Shown here piece by piece: positions 1 to 6,726 of a DNA stretch of 26,790 bases (positions are counted from its first letter, which is position 1; each line of letters opens with the position of its first letter). The position numbers and the translations under genes are program-made. Source of the DNA: Polaromonas sp. (lineage in GTDB: Bacteria; Pseudomonadota; Gammaproteobacteria; Burkholderiales; Burkholderiaceae); assembly GCA_013823505.1 (NCBI GenBank), contig PNMH01000052.1, positions 1-26,790 on the forward strand, written 5' to 3'. Under the pieces are notes generated by a model, which saw only the letters and a list, made by a program, of their open reading frames with translations, was not told the origin of the DNA and made no database searches.

Positions 1-302
1 CGGTGCCTTTGAGCGCCTTGCGCGTCCTCTTCCAGACCGGCCTCCTGCCAGCGAAACAGGGCCGGCAAGGGATCAAACTCGCCCTTGATGGGCCAGTAGG
101 CGCCGATCACCGCGTCGGGTCGCTCGATCAGCCACACCCGCATGACCCGCTGCAGCATGTCGTTGCGAAAACCACGGTCGGCCAGGCCCAGGCGCTTTTC
201 AACCAGGGCCTTGCGCCATTCGGTTTTCTGGGCCGCCGCCGCTGATCCTTCGACCTGTTTCCTGTGGGGTGGAGGGGAACTCTGGCCGTCTTTGGTGTCC
301 AT
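1..302 (-). CDS. 5-formyltetrahydrofolate cyclo-ligase, 3' part beyond window
   Basis: This enzyme (5,10-methenyltetrahydrofolate synthetase) uses ATP to convert 5-formyl-THF to 5,10-methenyl-THF in the cytoplasmic one-carbon pool. Only the first 100 residues are present; the gene continues past the left edge. Reading the complement from ATG at 302 gives an uninterrupted frame. It contains the early basic stretch EWRKALVEKRL, where the family places ATP-contacting Lys/Arg residues, and the family-typical segment AYWPIKGEFDPLPAL at about residues 71-85, which lines the folate pocket. The start codon lies only 9 bases from the ATG proposed for the divergent transglycosylase gene, so the two share a very small promoter region. 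Family assignment rests on motif recognition; the C-terminal motifs cannot be seen. Confidence 0.85.
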   Translation of the reverse strand, partial: MDTKDGQSSPPPHRKQVEGSAAAAQKTEWRKALVEKRLGLADRGFRNDMLQRVMRVWLIERPDAVIGAYWPIKGEFDPLPALFRWQEAGLEEDAQGAQRH

Positions 303-314
303 AATCAACGCATG
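300..314 (+). promoter_or_regulatory. -10-like hexamer directly before the slt ATG (possible leaderless start)
   Basis: CATAAT at 300-305 is followed by six bases and then ATG at 312, with no Shine-Dalgarno sequence between. The predicted transcription start would fall at or next to the A of the ATG. The same geometry occurs before cca, the response regulator and the AAA ATPase gene in this window. The -35 side has no good match, so this is a weak promoter call. It is used mainly to favour 312 over 363 as the slt start. Confidence 0.4.
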
Positions 315-2357
315 AAACAGGTTGGTGTGAAACAGGGATCAAAAGCGCAGAACACGGCCGCCATGCAAGGCGTGCACCGGTGGGCTCTGCGGTTCATTAT
401 GGCCGTGCTGGTGTTGCCGGGGCTCTCGCACGCACAAAGCAGCAGCGGGGGCGACGCCACCCTGCTCGACATGCGGGACGCCTTTCGCCGCAACAACACG
501 ACCCAACTCGCGAATCTGCTGCCCGCCGTGCGCGGCCATGCCCTGGAGCCGCTGGCCATCTACTGGGACATGAAAGCGCGGCTGGAGAGCGCCAACCCGG
601 TCGACATCCGCGCCGCGCTGGACCGCATGGCAGGCACCTATTGGGAAGACCGGCTGCGCAACGACTGGCTGCTGCTGCTGGGCCGCGCGCGTGATTGGCC
701 CAATTTCTCCGCCGAGTTGCCGCGCTTTCGCATGAACGACGACCGGCAGGTGAGCTGTTACGCCCTCATGCTTGACGCCGCCAGCGGCCGAGTGCCGCCC
801 GAGCTCGCCGCCGAACGCGTGCGCAGCCTCTGGCACGCGCAGCGCGAGGCCGACGACGGCTGCGCGACCGCCGCGCAGTCCTTGCTGGCCAGCGGCCACC
901 TCAAACCCGAAGCAGCGTGGCAACGGGCACGCCTGGCGGTGGACGCCAACCGCCCGCGCGTGGCCAGCCAGGCCGTGGGCCTGCTCAACCCGGAATGGGC
1001 CGCCATGGTGGACACCGTCACCAGCGATCCCGCCAAGTACCTGGACGAGAAGATCACCGCCATCCGCCCGCGCACCAAAGAGTTGGTGACGCTGGCCATC
1101 ATCCGGCTGGCGGTCAACGACCCGTCGGCCGCCGCCCTGGAGATGGACCGCACGCGCTGGAAAACCCAGCTCACGAAGGAAGAACGCAGCTGGGTCTGGG
1201 GCGTGATCGGCAAGCGATCGGCGCAAAAGCTGGAGACCCAGGCACTGACCCACTTCGCCAATGGCGAAGACCGCTTCATGCACGACGACCACCTGGCCTG
1301 GAAGGCGCGCGCCGGCATGCGCGCGGGTGCCTGGGCCCACGTGCGCGATGCGGTGGCAGCCATGAGCGAAGCACAGCAGGGCCAGCCCGACTGGGTCTAC
1401 TGGAAAGCGCGCGCGCTCCAGGCGCTCAAACTGCCTGACGCTGCCACGGCCTCGGCGCAGGCGCGCACGCTGCTCGAATCCATCGCCTCCGAACGCGGCT
1501 TCTACGAGCAGCTCGCGCTCGAAGACCTGGGACGGCCCATCACCACACCGCCCGCTCCCGCTGCGCTGACCACCGAGGAAACCACGGCCGCGCAGCGCAA
1601 CCCGGGCCTGCGCCGAGCGCTCATCGCCATCCGGCTGGGTCTGCGAAGTGAAGGCGTGCGTGAGTGGAACTACACCACCAACCTGCACGATGCCGGCGGC
1701 TTGGGCGAACGCGAACTGCTGGCCGCCGCTGCGCTGGCCTGCGAGGCCGAGCTGTGGGACCGCTGCATCAACACCAGCCTGCGAACACCAACGATGCAAG
1801 ACCACGCGCAGCGCTTTCCCACACCGCACCGATCCGCCGTGGTAAGCCGAGCGCGCGAGATCGGCCTGGACCCGGCCTATGTGTATGGCCTGATCCGCCA
1901 GGAAAGCCGCTTCGTCACCGACGCACGCTCGGGCGTGGGCGCTTCCGGCCTCATGCAGGTGATGCCCGCCACCGCCCGCTGGACCGCGCGCAAGATCGGC
2001 CTGACTGGCTTCCAGCCCTCGCAGATCACCGAGCGCGACACCAACATCCTCATCGGCACGGCCTACCTCAAGCTCGCGCTCGATGACTTCGAAGGCTCAC
2101 TGCCCATGGCCGCTGCCGCCTACAACGCCGGGCCGGGACGCCCGCGCAACTGGCGCAACGGACCGGTGTTGCCCGGCGAGATCTGGGCCGAGAACATCCC
2201 GTTCGAAGAAACGCGCGACTACGTCAAGCGGGTGCTGGCCAACACCACCAGCTATGCCGCCCTGCTCACCGGTCAGCCCCAGTCCTTGCGCGCGCGCCTG
2301 GGAACGATTGGCCCGCGCCTGGGCAGTGACGCGACCATCAACAAAGACCTCCCCTGA
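312..2357 (+). CDS. slt: Soluble lytic murein transglycosylase (Slt70-like)
   Basis: It cleaves the MurNAc-GlcNAc bond of peptidoglycan in the periplasm, leaving 1,6-anhydro-MurNAc ends. The N-terminus is hydrophobic and ends in a plausible signal-peptidase site (LPGLSHAQS). A long alpha-helical superhelix region follows, with repeated Trp/Ala-rich helices (WVYWKARALQAL). The C-terminal SLT domain spans about residues 530-665: LIRQESRF carries the catalytic Glu (nt 1902-1904), followed by SGLMQVMPATA and AAAYNAGPGR. The total of 681 residues is close to Slt70-type enzymes. The start is uncertain: ATG 312 has a -10-like box six bases upstream, while ATG 363 gives a shorter, more typical signal peptide (MQGVHRWALRF). 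The NDUFA9-like gene begins 4 bases after the stop, so the two are probably co-transcribed. Confidence 0.9.
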   Translation: MKQVGVKQGSKAQNTAAMQGVHRWALRFIMAVLVLPGLSHAQSSSGGDATLLDMRDAFRRNNTTQLANLLPAVRGHALEPLAIYWDMKARLESANPVDIRAALDRMAGTYWEDRLRNDWLLLLGRARDWPNFSAELPRFRMNDDRQVSCYALMLDAASGRVPPELAAERVRSLWHAQREADDGCATAAQSLLASGHLKPEAAWQRARLAVDANRPRVASQAVGLLNPEWAAMVDTVTSDPAKYLDEKITAIRPRTKELVTLAIIRLAVNDPSAAALEMDRTRWKTQLTKEERSWVWGVIGKRSAQKLETQALTHFANGEDRFMHDDHLAWKARAGMRAGAWAHVRDAVAAMSEAQQGQPDWVYWKARALQALKLPDAATASAQARTLLESIASERGFYEQLALEDLGRPITTPPAPAALTTEETTAAQRNPGLRRALIAIRLGLRSEGVREWNYTTNLHDAGGLGERELLAAAALACEAELWDRCINTSLRTPTMQDHAQRFPTPHRSAVVSRAREIGLDPAYVYGLIRQESRFVTDARSGVGASGLMQVMPATARWTARKIGLTGFQPSQITERDTNILIGTAYLKLALDDFEGSLPMAAAAYNAGPGRPRNWRNGPVLPGEIWAENIPFEETRDYVKRVLANTTSYAALLTGQPQSLRARLGTIGPRLGSDATINKDLP

Positions 2358-2361
2358 ACCC

Positions 2362-3324
2362 ATGAAAAACATTCTCGTCCTGGGTGGCACCGGCTTCGTC
2401 GGCCGCCACGTTTGTGAAAAACTGCACCGCCAGGGATGGCGCATCACGGTGCCCACCCGCCGGGCCATCAACGCCGCCGCGGTGCAACACCTGCCGCGCG
2501 TGACCGTGATCGAAGCCGACGTGCACGACCCGGCTCAACTGCTGCAACTGGTGACGGGCCACGACGCCGTGGTCAACCTCATCGCCATCCTGCACGGCAC
2601 CGAAGAAGCGTTTGAGCGTGTGCACGTGGAGCTGCCGCTGTCCCTGTCGGAAGCCTGCGTGGCCGATGGCGTGCGCCGCCTGGTGCACATCAGCGCACTG
2701 GGCGTGAGCCTGGACGGACCCTCTCGCTACCAGCGCAGCAAGGCGCGCGGCGAAGAGTTGCTCCGCGCCGCCGGGCTGGACCTCACAGTGCTGCGCCCCA
2801 GCGTGATCTTTGGATCGGGTGACCGTTTCCTCAACGTGTTTGCCAGTCTGCAATCGATCTTTCCCGTGGTGCCACTGGCCAGCGCGGGCGCCCGCTTCCA
2901 GCCGGTGTGGGTGGAAGACGTGGCCAACGCGGTGGCGGTCTGCATCGCAGACCAAGGCCTGTCCAAGAGCACGGTCGGCCAGACCTTCGAGTGTGCTGGC
3001 CCCGACGTGCTGACGCTGGGCGAGCTGGTGGGCATTGCGGGGCGGTACGGCAGCCGGCAGCGCCCGGTGTTGCCGCTGCCCGCCTTTCTCGCCCGGATTC
3101 AGGCCGGGGTGATGGAACTGATGCCTGGCGAACCGCTGATGAGCCGCGACAACCTGGACGCCATGTCGGTCGACAACGTGGCCACCCAACAATGGCCGGG
3201 GCTCCCCTCGCTGGGTATCGTGCCGGCCAGCGTGCACACCGTTGCGCCGACCTACCTGGGTCAGCGTGGTGGCCGCAGCAAGCTGCTGGATTTCCGCCAG
3301 GGTGGGCGGCCACCCGCCGCCTGA
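2362..3324 (+). CDS. NDUFA9-like NAD(P)-binding epimerase/dehydratase family protein
   Basis: This is an atypical extended short-chain dehydrogenase of the complex I NDUFA9/YbjT-like group. Such proteins bind NAD(P)H and often have structural or unknown roles. The Rossmann nucleotide-binding motif GGTGFVG is at residues 8-14. Later segments typical of the group are VVNLIAILHG (about 72-81), RLVHISALGVS and YQRSKARGEELL (the region of the usual Tyr-x3-Lys), and TVLRPSVIFGSGD. It has 320 residues, the normal length. The ATG is the first in-frame codon after the slt stop, 4 bases away, which implies translational coupling. The substrate is unknown, and catalysis on a sugar nucleotide should not be assumed. 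Confidence 0.85.
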   Translation: MKNILVLGGTGFVGRHVCEKLHRQGWRITVPTRRAINAAAVQHLPRVTVIEADVHDPAQLLQLVTGHDAVVNLIAILHGTEEAFERVHVELPLSLSEACVADGVRRLVHISALGVSLDGPSRYQRSKARGEELLRAAGLDLTVLRPSVIFGSGDRFLNVFASLQSIFPVVPLASAGARFQPVWVEDVANAVAVCIADQGLSKSTVGQTFECAGPDVLTLGELVGIAGRYGSRQRPVLPLPAFLARIQAGVMELMPGEPLMSRDNLDAMSVDNVATQQWPGLPSLGIVPASVHTVAPTYLGQRGGRSKLLDFRQGGRPPAA

Positions 3325-3345
3325 TGGGCGCGACTTTCGTGACTT

Positions 3346-3383
3346 TTGACTGATATCAACATCCGTAAATAACACCAAGGTGT
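3346..3383 (+). promoter_or_regulatory. Putative promoter with inverted-repeat operator for the DUF156 regulator
   Basis: TTGACT (3346-3351) lies 16 bases before AATAAC (3368-3373), giving a reasonable sigma70 -35/-10 pair in a locally AT-rich segment. An interrupted inverted repeat, ACACC-AA-GGTGT (3372-3383), overlaps the downstream edge of the -10, where a bound repressor would block transcription. A run of seven T follows (3385-3391). The centre is too short to form an RNA hairpin, so a protein-binding site is more likely than a terminator. Autoregulation by the adjacent repressor is inferred. Confidence 0.4.
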
Positions 3384-3452
3384 CATTTTTTTAGGCGTTT
3401 TTCGGGATTACAGTAAACCGTACACAGTACCACTCCAACCCGAGGAACCCCC

Positions 3453-3779
3453 ATGAACGACACCAGCGTGAAGCCTCCCGTCCGCCGCCCAAATTCTGCC
3501 GCCATCGGTCCGGCGTACCGCACCGAACACCAGCGCGATGTGATCAACCGCCTCAAACGCATCGAAGGTCAGGTGCGCGGGCTGATCGACATGGTCGAAG
3601 ATGGCCGCTCGTGTGAAGACGTGGCGCAGCAGATGGCGGCAGCGCGCAAGGCCATGGACAAAGCCTTCTACCGGATGATGGCCACCTCGGTGATGGAGGC
3701 CGTGTCCTCTTCCGAATCGGAGGTGCACACCTTCCGCGAGGTCGAGCGCTCCACCCGCATCCTCGAAAAATACGCCTGA
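3453..3779 (+). CDS. CsoR/RcnR/FrmR-family (DUF156) transcriptional repressor, metal ligands degenerate
   Basis: This is a small all-helical DNA-binding repressor of 108 residues. The family core is clear: RTEHQRDVINRLKRIEGQVRGLIDMVEDGRSC at about residues 23-54, then DVAQQMAAARKAMDKA. Copper-sensing CsoR proteins use a Cys, a His 25 residues later and a second Cys 29 residues later. Here the first Cys is present (Cys54), but the other two positions are Ser79 and Ala83. A Cu(I)-, Ni- or Co-sensing role is therefore unlikely. Formaldehyde or sulfur-species sensing through the single Cys, or a non-metal signal, remains possible. There is a roughly 20-residue N-terminal extension. A GAGGA ribosome site (3442-3446) supports the ATG at 3453. 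No cognate transporter or formaldehyde dehydrogenase gene is adjacent. Confidence 0.88.
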   Translation: MNDTSVKPPVRRPNSAAIGPAYRTEHQRDVINRLKRIEGQVRGLIDMVEDGRSCEDVAQQMAAARKAMDKAFYRMMATSVMEAVSSSESEVHTFREVERSTRILEKYA

Positions 3780-3842
3780 GCCGGGCCGGCGCAGATCAAT
3801 CCGAGGCGTTTTGGGCATCAATCCGCCCGTCCGAAGTCCTTA

Positions 3843-3873
3843 CCATGGGAACACTTTCAGGAGGTTCCCATGG
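3843..3873 (+). repeat. 10-bp inverted repeat enclosing the GST ribosome site and start codon
   Basis: CCATGGGAAC (3843-3852) and its exact reverse complement GTTCCCATGG (3864-3873) flank an 11-base loop, ACTTTCAGGAG. The loop holds the Shine-Dalgarno AGGAG and the right arm contains the start ATG (3870-3872). In RNA this would be a hairpin with the ribosome site exposed in the loop and the start codon paired. In DNA it could equally be an operator. Confidence 0.6.
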
Positions 3874-4559
3874 CACTGCAGCTCTACGTCGGCAACAAGA
3901 ATTACTCGTCCTGGTCCATGAGGCCCTGGGTGCTCATGAAGCAGGCGGGCATTCCGTTTGAAGAGGTCATGGTCCGCTTCGACTCGTTCGATGTGGACTC
4001 GGTTTTCAAGCAGCGCCTGCGCGCCGTCAACCCCCTGGGCAAGGTGCCGGTGCTGGTGGATGACGGCTTCGCCATCTGGGACACGCTGGCCATTGCCGAA
4101 TACCTCGCCGAGCGCTTCCCCGAGAAACAGTTGTGGCCTGCCGATGTGAAAGCGCGGGCCCGTGCTCGCAGCGTCTGCGCCGAGATGCACAGTGGCTTCA
4201 GCGCGCTGCGCAGCCATTGCCCCATGAACATCGAAGCATCGCTGCCCGAGATTGGCCGGCTGGTCTGGCGCGACAAACCTGCCGTGCGCGCCGACATGGC
4301 GCGTCTGGGTGGCCTTTGGAGCGAGCTGCTCGCAGCGCAACCCGCTGGCGCCCTGCTGTTCGGCGCGTTCACCATCGCCGACGCCTACTTCGCGCCGGTC
4401 TGCATGCGCATCAAGACCTACGAACTGCCGCTGCCGGCCGATCTGCTGGCGTATGTCGACCGTGTGTGCGCGTTGCCGGGTGTGAAAGCCTGGATCGACG
4501 ACGCGCTGGCCGAACACGATTTCATCGACTTTGACGAGCCCTATCGCCTCGGGCGATGA
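3870..4559 (+). CDS. Glutathione S-transferase family protein
   Basis: A cytosolic GST of 229 residues, expected to conjugate or reduce electrophiles with glutathione. The N-terminal thioredoxin-like domain (about 1-80) begins with LYVGNKNYSSWSMRPWVLM; the Ser/Tyr cluster sits where GSTs activate the thiol. It continues with NPLGKVPVLVDDGFAIWDTLAIAEYLAERFP, the cis-Pro and glutathione gamma-glutamyl-binding segment (VPVLVDD...). The C-terminal helical domain includes LLFGAFTIADAYFAPV, with the conserved N-capping Asp. AGGAG lies upstream of ATG 3870, so the start is secure. Substrate cannot be told from sequence. It lies 90 bases after the DUF156 repressor gene and could be its target, but the only support is proximity. 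Confidence 0.9.
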   Translation: MALQLYVGNKNYSSWSMRPWVLMKQAGIPFEEVMVRFDSFDVDSVFKQRLRAVNPLGKVPVLVDDGFAIWDTLAIAEYLAERFPEKQLWPADVKARARARSVCAEMHSGFSALRSHCPMNIEASLPEIGRLVWRDKPAVRADMARLGGLWSELLAAQPAGALLFGAFTIADAYFAPVCMRIKTYELPLPADLLAYVDRVCALPGVKAWIDDALAEHDFIDFDEPYRLGR

Positions 4560-4573
4560 CAGGGCGCCGGGCC

Positions 4574-4589
4574 TAAACTCGGCGGCATG
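4574..4589 (+). promoter_or_regulatory. -10-like hexamer directly before the cca ATG
   Basis: TAAACT (4574-4579) is followed by seven bases and the ATG at 4587. The 27-base gap after the GST gene has no Shine-Dalgarno sequence. The spacing places a predicted transcription start at about the first codon, as for slt, the response regulator and the AAA ATPase gene. No good -35 is visible. Confidence 0.35.
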
Positions 4590-5879
4590 AAAACCTATCT
4601 CGTCGGCGGCGCGGTGCGTGATGCGCTGATGGCACAAGCCACCAGCGCATCAGAGGCCTCGCACGTCGATCGCGACTGGGTGGTGGTGGGTGCCACGCCT
4701 GAAGCCATGGTGCAGCAAGGCTTTCTGCCCGTGGGCCGCGACTTTCCGGTGTTCCTGCACCCTGACACTCGCGAGGAATACGCGCTGGCCCGCACCGAGC
4801 GCAAGACCTCACCCGGCTACCGCGGCTTTGTGGTGCACGCCGAACCCGGCGTGACGCTGGAGGACGACCTGGCGCGCCGCGACCTCACCATCAACGCCAT
4901 GGCGTTGGCGGCCGTTGATGCCAACGACCCGGCGCGTGCACAGATCATCGATCCACACCACGGCCAGCAAGACTTGCAGAACCGCGTGCTGCGCCACGTG
5001 ACCGACGCGTTCACCGAAGACCCGGTGCGCATCCTGCGGCTGGCGCGCTTTGCGGCGCGTTTTCCCGATTTTTCCGTGGCGCCCGAGACGCTGACCTTGA
5101 TGCGGGACATGGTCGCGCACGGTGAGGTTGACCACCTGGTGGCCGAGCGCGTGTGGCAGGAGCTCGCGCGCGGACTCATGGAGCAGCGGCCCAGCCGCAT
5201 GTTCGACGTGCTGCGCGACTGCGGCGCCCTGAAGCGCCTGCTGCCCGAGGTGGACCGGCTCTGGGGTGTGCCGCAGCGCGCCGAGTACCACCCCGAGATC
5301 GACACCGGCGTGCACCTGATGATGGTGCTTGACATGAGCGCGCGACTGGCCGCGCCACTCACCGTGCGCTTCGCCTGCCTGGGCCACGACCTCGGCAAGG
5401 GCACGACACCCGCCGACGTGCTGCCGCGCCACATCGGCCATGAGGAGCGCAGCGCGCGCCTGCTCAAGGGCGTGTGCGAGCGGCTGCGGGTGCCGGTGGA
5501 CTGCCGCGAACTGGCCGATGTGGTGGCGCGCGAACACGGCAACATCCACCGCAGCGAAACGCTCGGCGCCGCAGCCCTGGTGCGCCTGCTGGAGCGCTGC
5601 GATGCGCTGCGCAAACCAGCGCGTTTTCACGAGGTGCTGCTGGCCTGCGAATGCGATGCGCGCGGACGGTTGGGGTTGAGCGAGATCAACTACACGCAGC
5701 GTGCGCGGCTCGCACAAGCGCTGGTGTGGGCGCAGTCGGTCGACACGGCCAGCATCGCTGCGCAAGCGCAAGCCGATGGCCTGAGCGGCCCCAAGGTGGG
5801 CGAACAGATCCACAAGGCCCGCGTGGCCGCTGTGGCGCGCGGCCTCGGCGCTGCAGACCCCGCCGTTGCTGGCGATTGA
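4587..5879 (+). CDS. cca: CCA tRNA nucleotidyltransferase (multifunctional, HD domain)
   Basis: It adds or repairs the 3'-terminal CCA of tRNAs using CTP and ATP. It is a class II nucleotidyltransferase of 430 residues. YLVGGAVRDALM (4-15) is the nucleotide-binding start of the head domain. Asp28 and Asp30 in VDRDWVVVG are the metal-binding pair. RRDLTINAMA and the DPVRILRLARFAARF block are the neck and template-forming motifs. LGHDLGKG (about residue 265) marks the C-terminal HD domain, which in E. coli has phosphohydrolase activity. Relative to my recollection of E. coli Cca, about seven extra residues (around 17-26, AQATSASEAS) precede the DxD. The gene is preceded by a -10-like box rather than a ribosome site. 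Confidence 0.96.
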   Translation: MKTYLVGGAVRDALMAQATSASEASHVDRDWVVVGATPEAMVQQGFLPVGRDFPVFLHPDTREEYALARTERKTSPGYRGFVVHAEPGVTLEDDLARRDLTINAMALAAVDANDPARAQIIDPHHGQQDLQNRVLRHVTDAFTEDPVRILRLARFAARFPDFSVAPETLTLMRDMVAHGEVDHLVAERVWQELARGLMEQRPSRMFDVLRDCGALKRLLPEVDRLWGVPQRAEYHPEIDTGVHLMMVLDMSARLAAPLTVRFACLGHDLGKGTTPADVLPRHIGHEERSARLLKGVCERLRVPVDCRELADVVAREHGNIHRSETLGAAALVRLLERCDALRKPARFHEVLLACECDARGRLGLSEINYTQRARLAQALVWAQSVDTASIAAQAQADGLSGPKVGEQIHKARVAAVARGLGAADPAVAGD

Positions 5880-5985
5880 GCACGTTCCGCATCCGTCAAG
5901 CGGGCTGAAAAACTTCGCACCCTGAAGGTGGGGTATGCCGCCGGGCTGGTCATGCGCACGCTTCGCGTGTTACGGTGGCCCGCTG

Positions 5986-6726
5986 ATGAGTACATTGCCC
6001 AAGCTGCTGACGCAAGGGTCAGCACTCTTTCTGGATTTTGATGGAACGCTGGCCGAACTGGCCCACCGGCCCGACGCGGTGGACGTGCCCGTTGATCTCG
6101 CGCGCCTGCTGGACCGGTTGCACGAGCGCTTGAATGGCGCGCTGGCGATCGTGACCGGCCGCGCCCGCGAAGACATCGAACCCATGCTCTCTCCCTGGCG
6201 CTGGCCAGCCGCGTTCGAGCACGGCGCCCTGCGCATCCCGGCGCACGGCGACGCAGCGGCAATGCGCCCGCCCGGACTGGAGCGCGCCGTGGCTGCCGCG
6301 CAGCACCTCGTCTCACGACACACCGGGTTGCTGCTGGAAACCAAACAGACCTCCATGGCGCTGCACTTCCGGCTGGCGCCGTCGCTGGAGGCCTTGTGCG
6401 TGCAGACGCTGTCGCGCTCCATCGACAACGCGAGCGGTCTGCAGTTGCTGCATGGCAAATCCGTGATCGAGGTGAAGTCGGTGGGCGTGAACAAAGGTCT
6501 CGCCATCCAGGCCTTCATGAACGAGGCGCCGTTTGCCGGCCGCCTGCCGGTGTTCGCCGGTGACGACGTGACCGACGAAGCCGGCTTCGCGGTGGTGCAG
6601 CGTCTGGGCGGGACCGGCATCAAGGTGGGTGCGGGCACCAGTTGCGCCCTGCAGCGCTGCGAGAACCCCGAAGCCCTGCGTGCCTGGCTCGCGGATGCAC
6701 TTCCAACCCCTCTGATCCACACATGA
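5986..6726 (+). CDS. otsB: Trehalose-6-phosphate phosphatase
   Basis: It dephosphorylates trehalose 6-phosphate to trehalose, the last step of the OtsAB pathway. It is a haloacid-dehalogenase-fold enzyme of 246 residues. Motif I is LFLDFDGTLAEL, with nucleophile Asp17 and acid/base Asp19. Motif II lies in AIVTGR, and the motif III Lys in GKSVIEVKSVGVNKG. Motif IV is FAGDDVTDEAGF (about 189-200), binding Mg2+. ATG 5986 is chosen because the protein then begins just before motif I; no strong ribosome site precedes it. It is first in an otsB-GH15-otsA operon, and its TGA overlaps the next ATG (ATGA). The 106-base upstream gap has no confident promoter. Confidence 0.94.
   Translation: MSTLPKLLTQGSALFLDFDGTLAELAHRPDAVDVPVDLARLLDRLHERLNGALAIVTGRAREDIEPMLSPWRWPAAFEHGALRIPAHGDAAAMRPPGLERAVAAAQHLVSRHTGLLLETKQTSMALHFRLAPSLEALCVQTLSRSIDNASGLQLLHGKSVIEVKSVGVNKGLAIQAFMNEAPFAGRLPVFAGDDVTDEAGFAVVQRLGGTGIKVGAGTSCALQRCENPEALRAWLADALPTPLIHT

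Noticed and set aside
264..311. GTG at 264 as the start of the lytic transglycosylase gene
   Set aside because: It would overlap the divergent cyclo-ligase gene by 39 bases and add residues before the signal sequence that have no support; ATG 312 or 363 is more plausible.
3300..3315. GGGTGG-GCGG-CCACCC inverted repeat at the end of the NDUFA9-like gene as a terminator
   Set aside because: The stem is only 6 bp, lies inside the coding sequence before the stop codon and has no following T-run.
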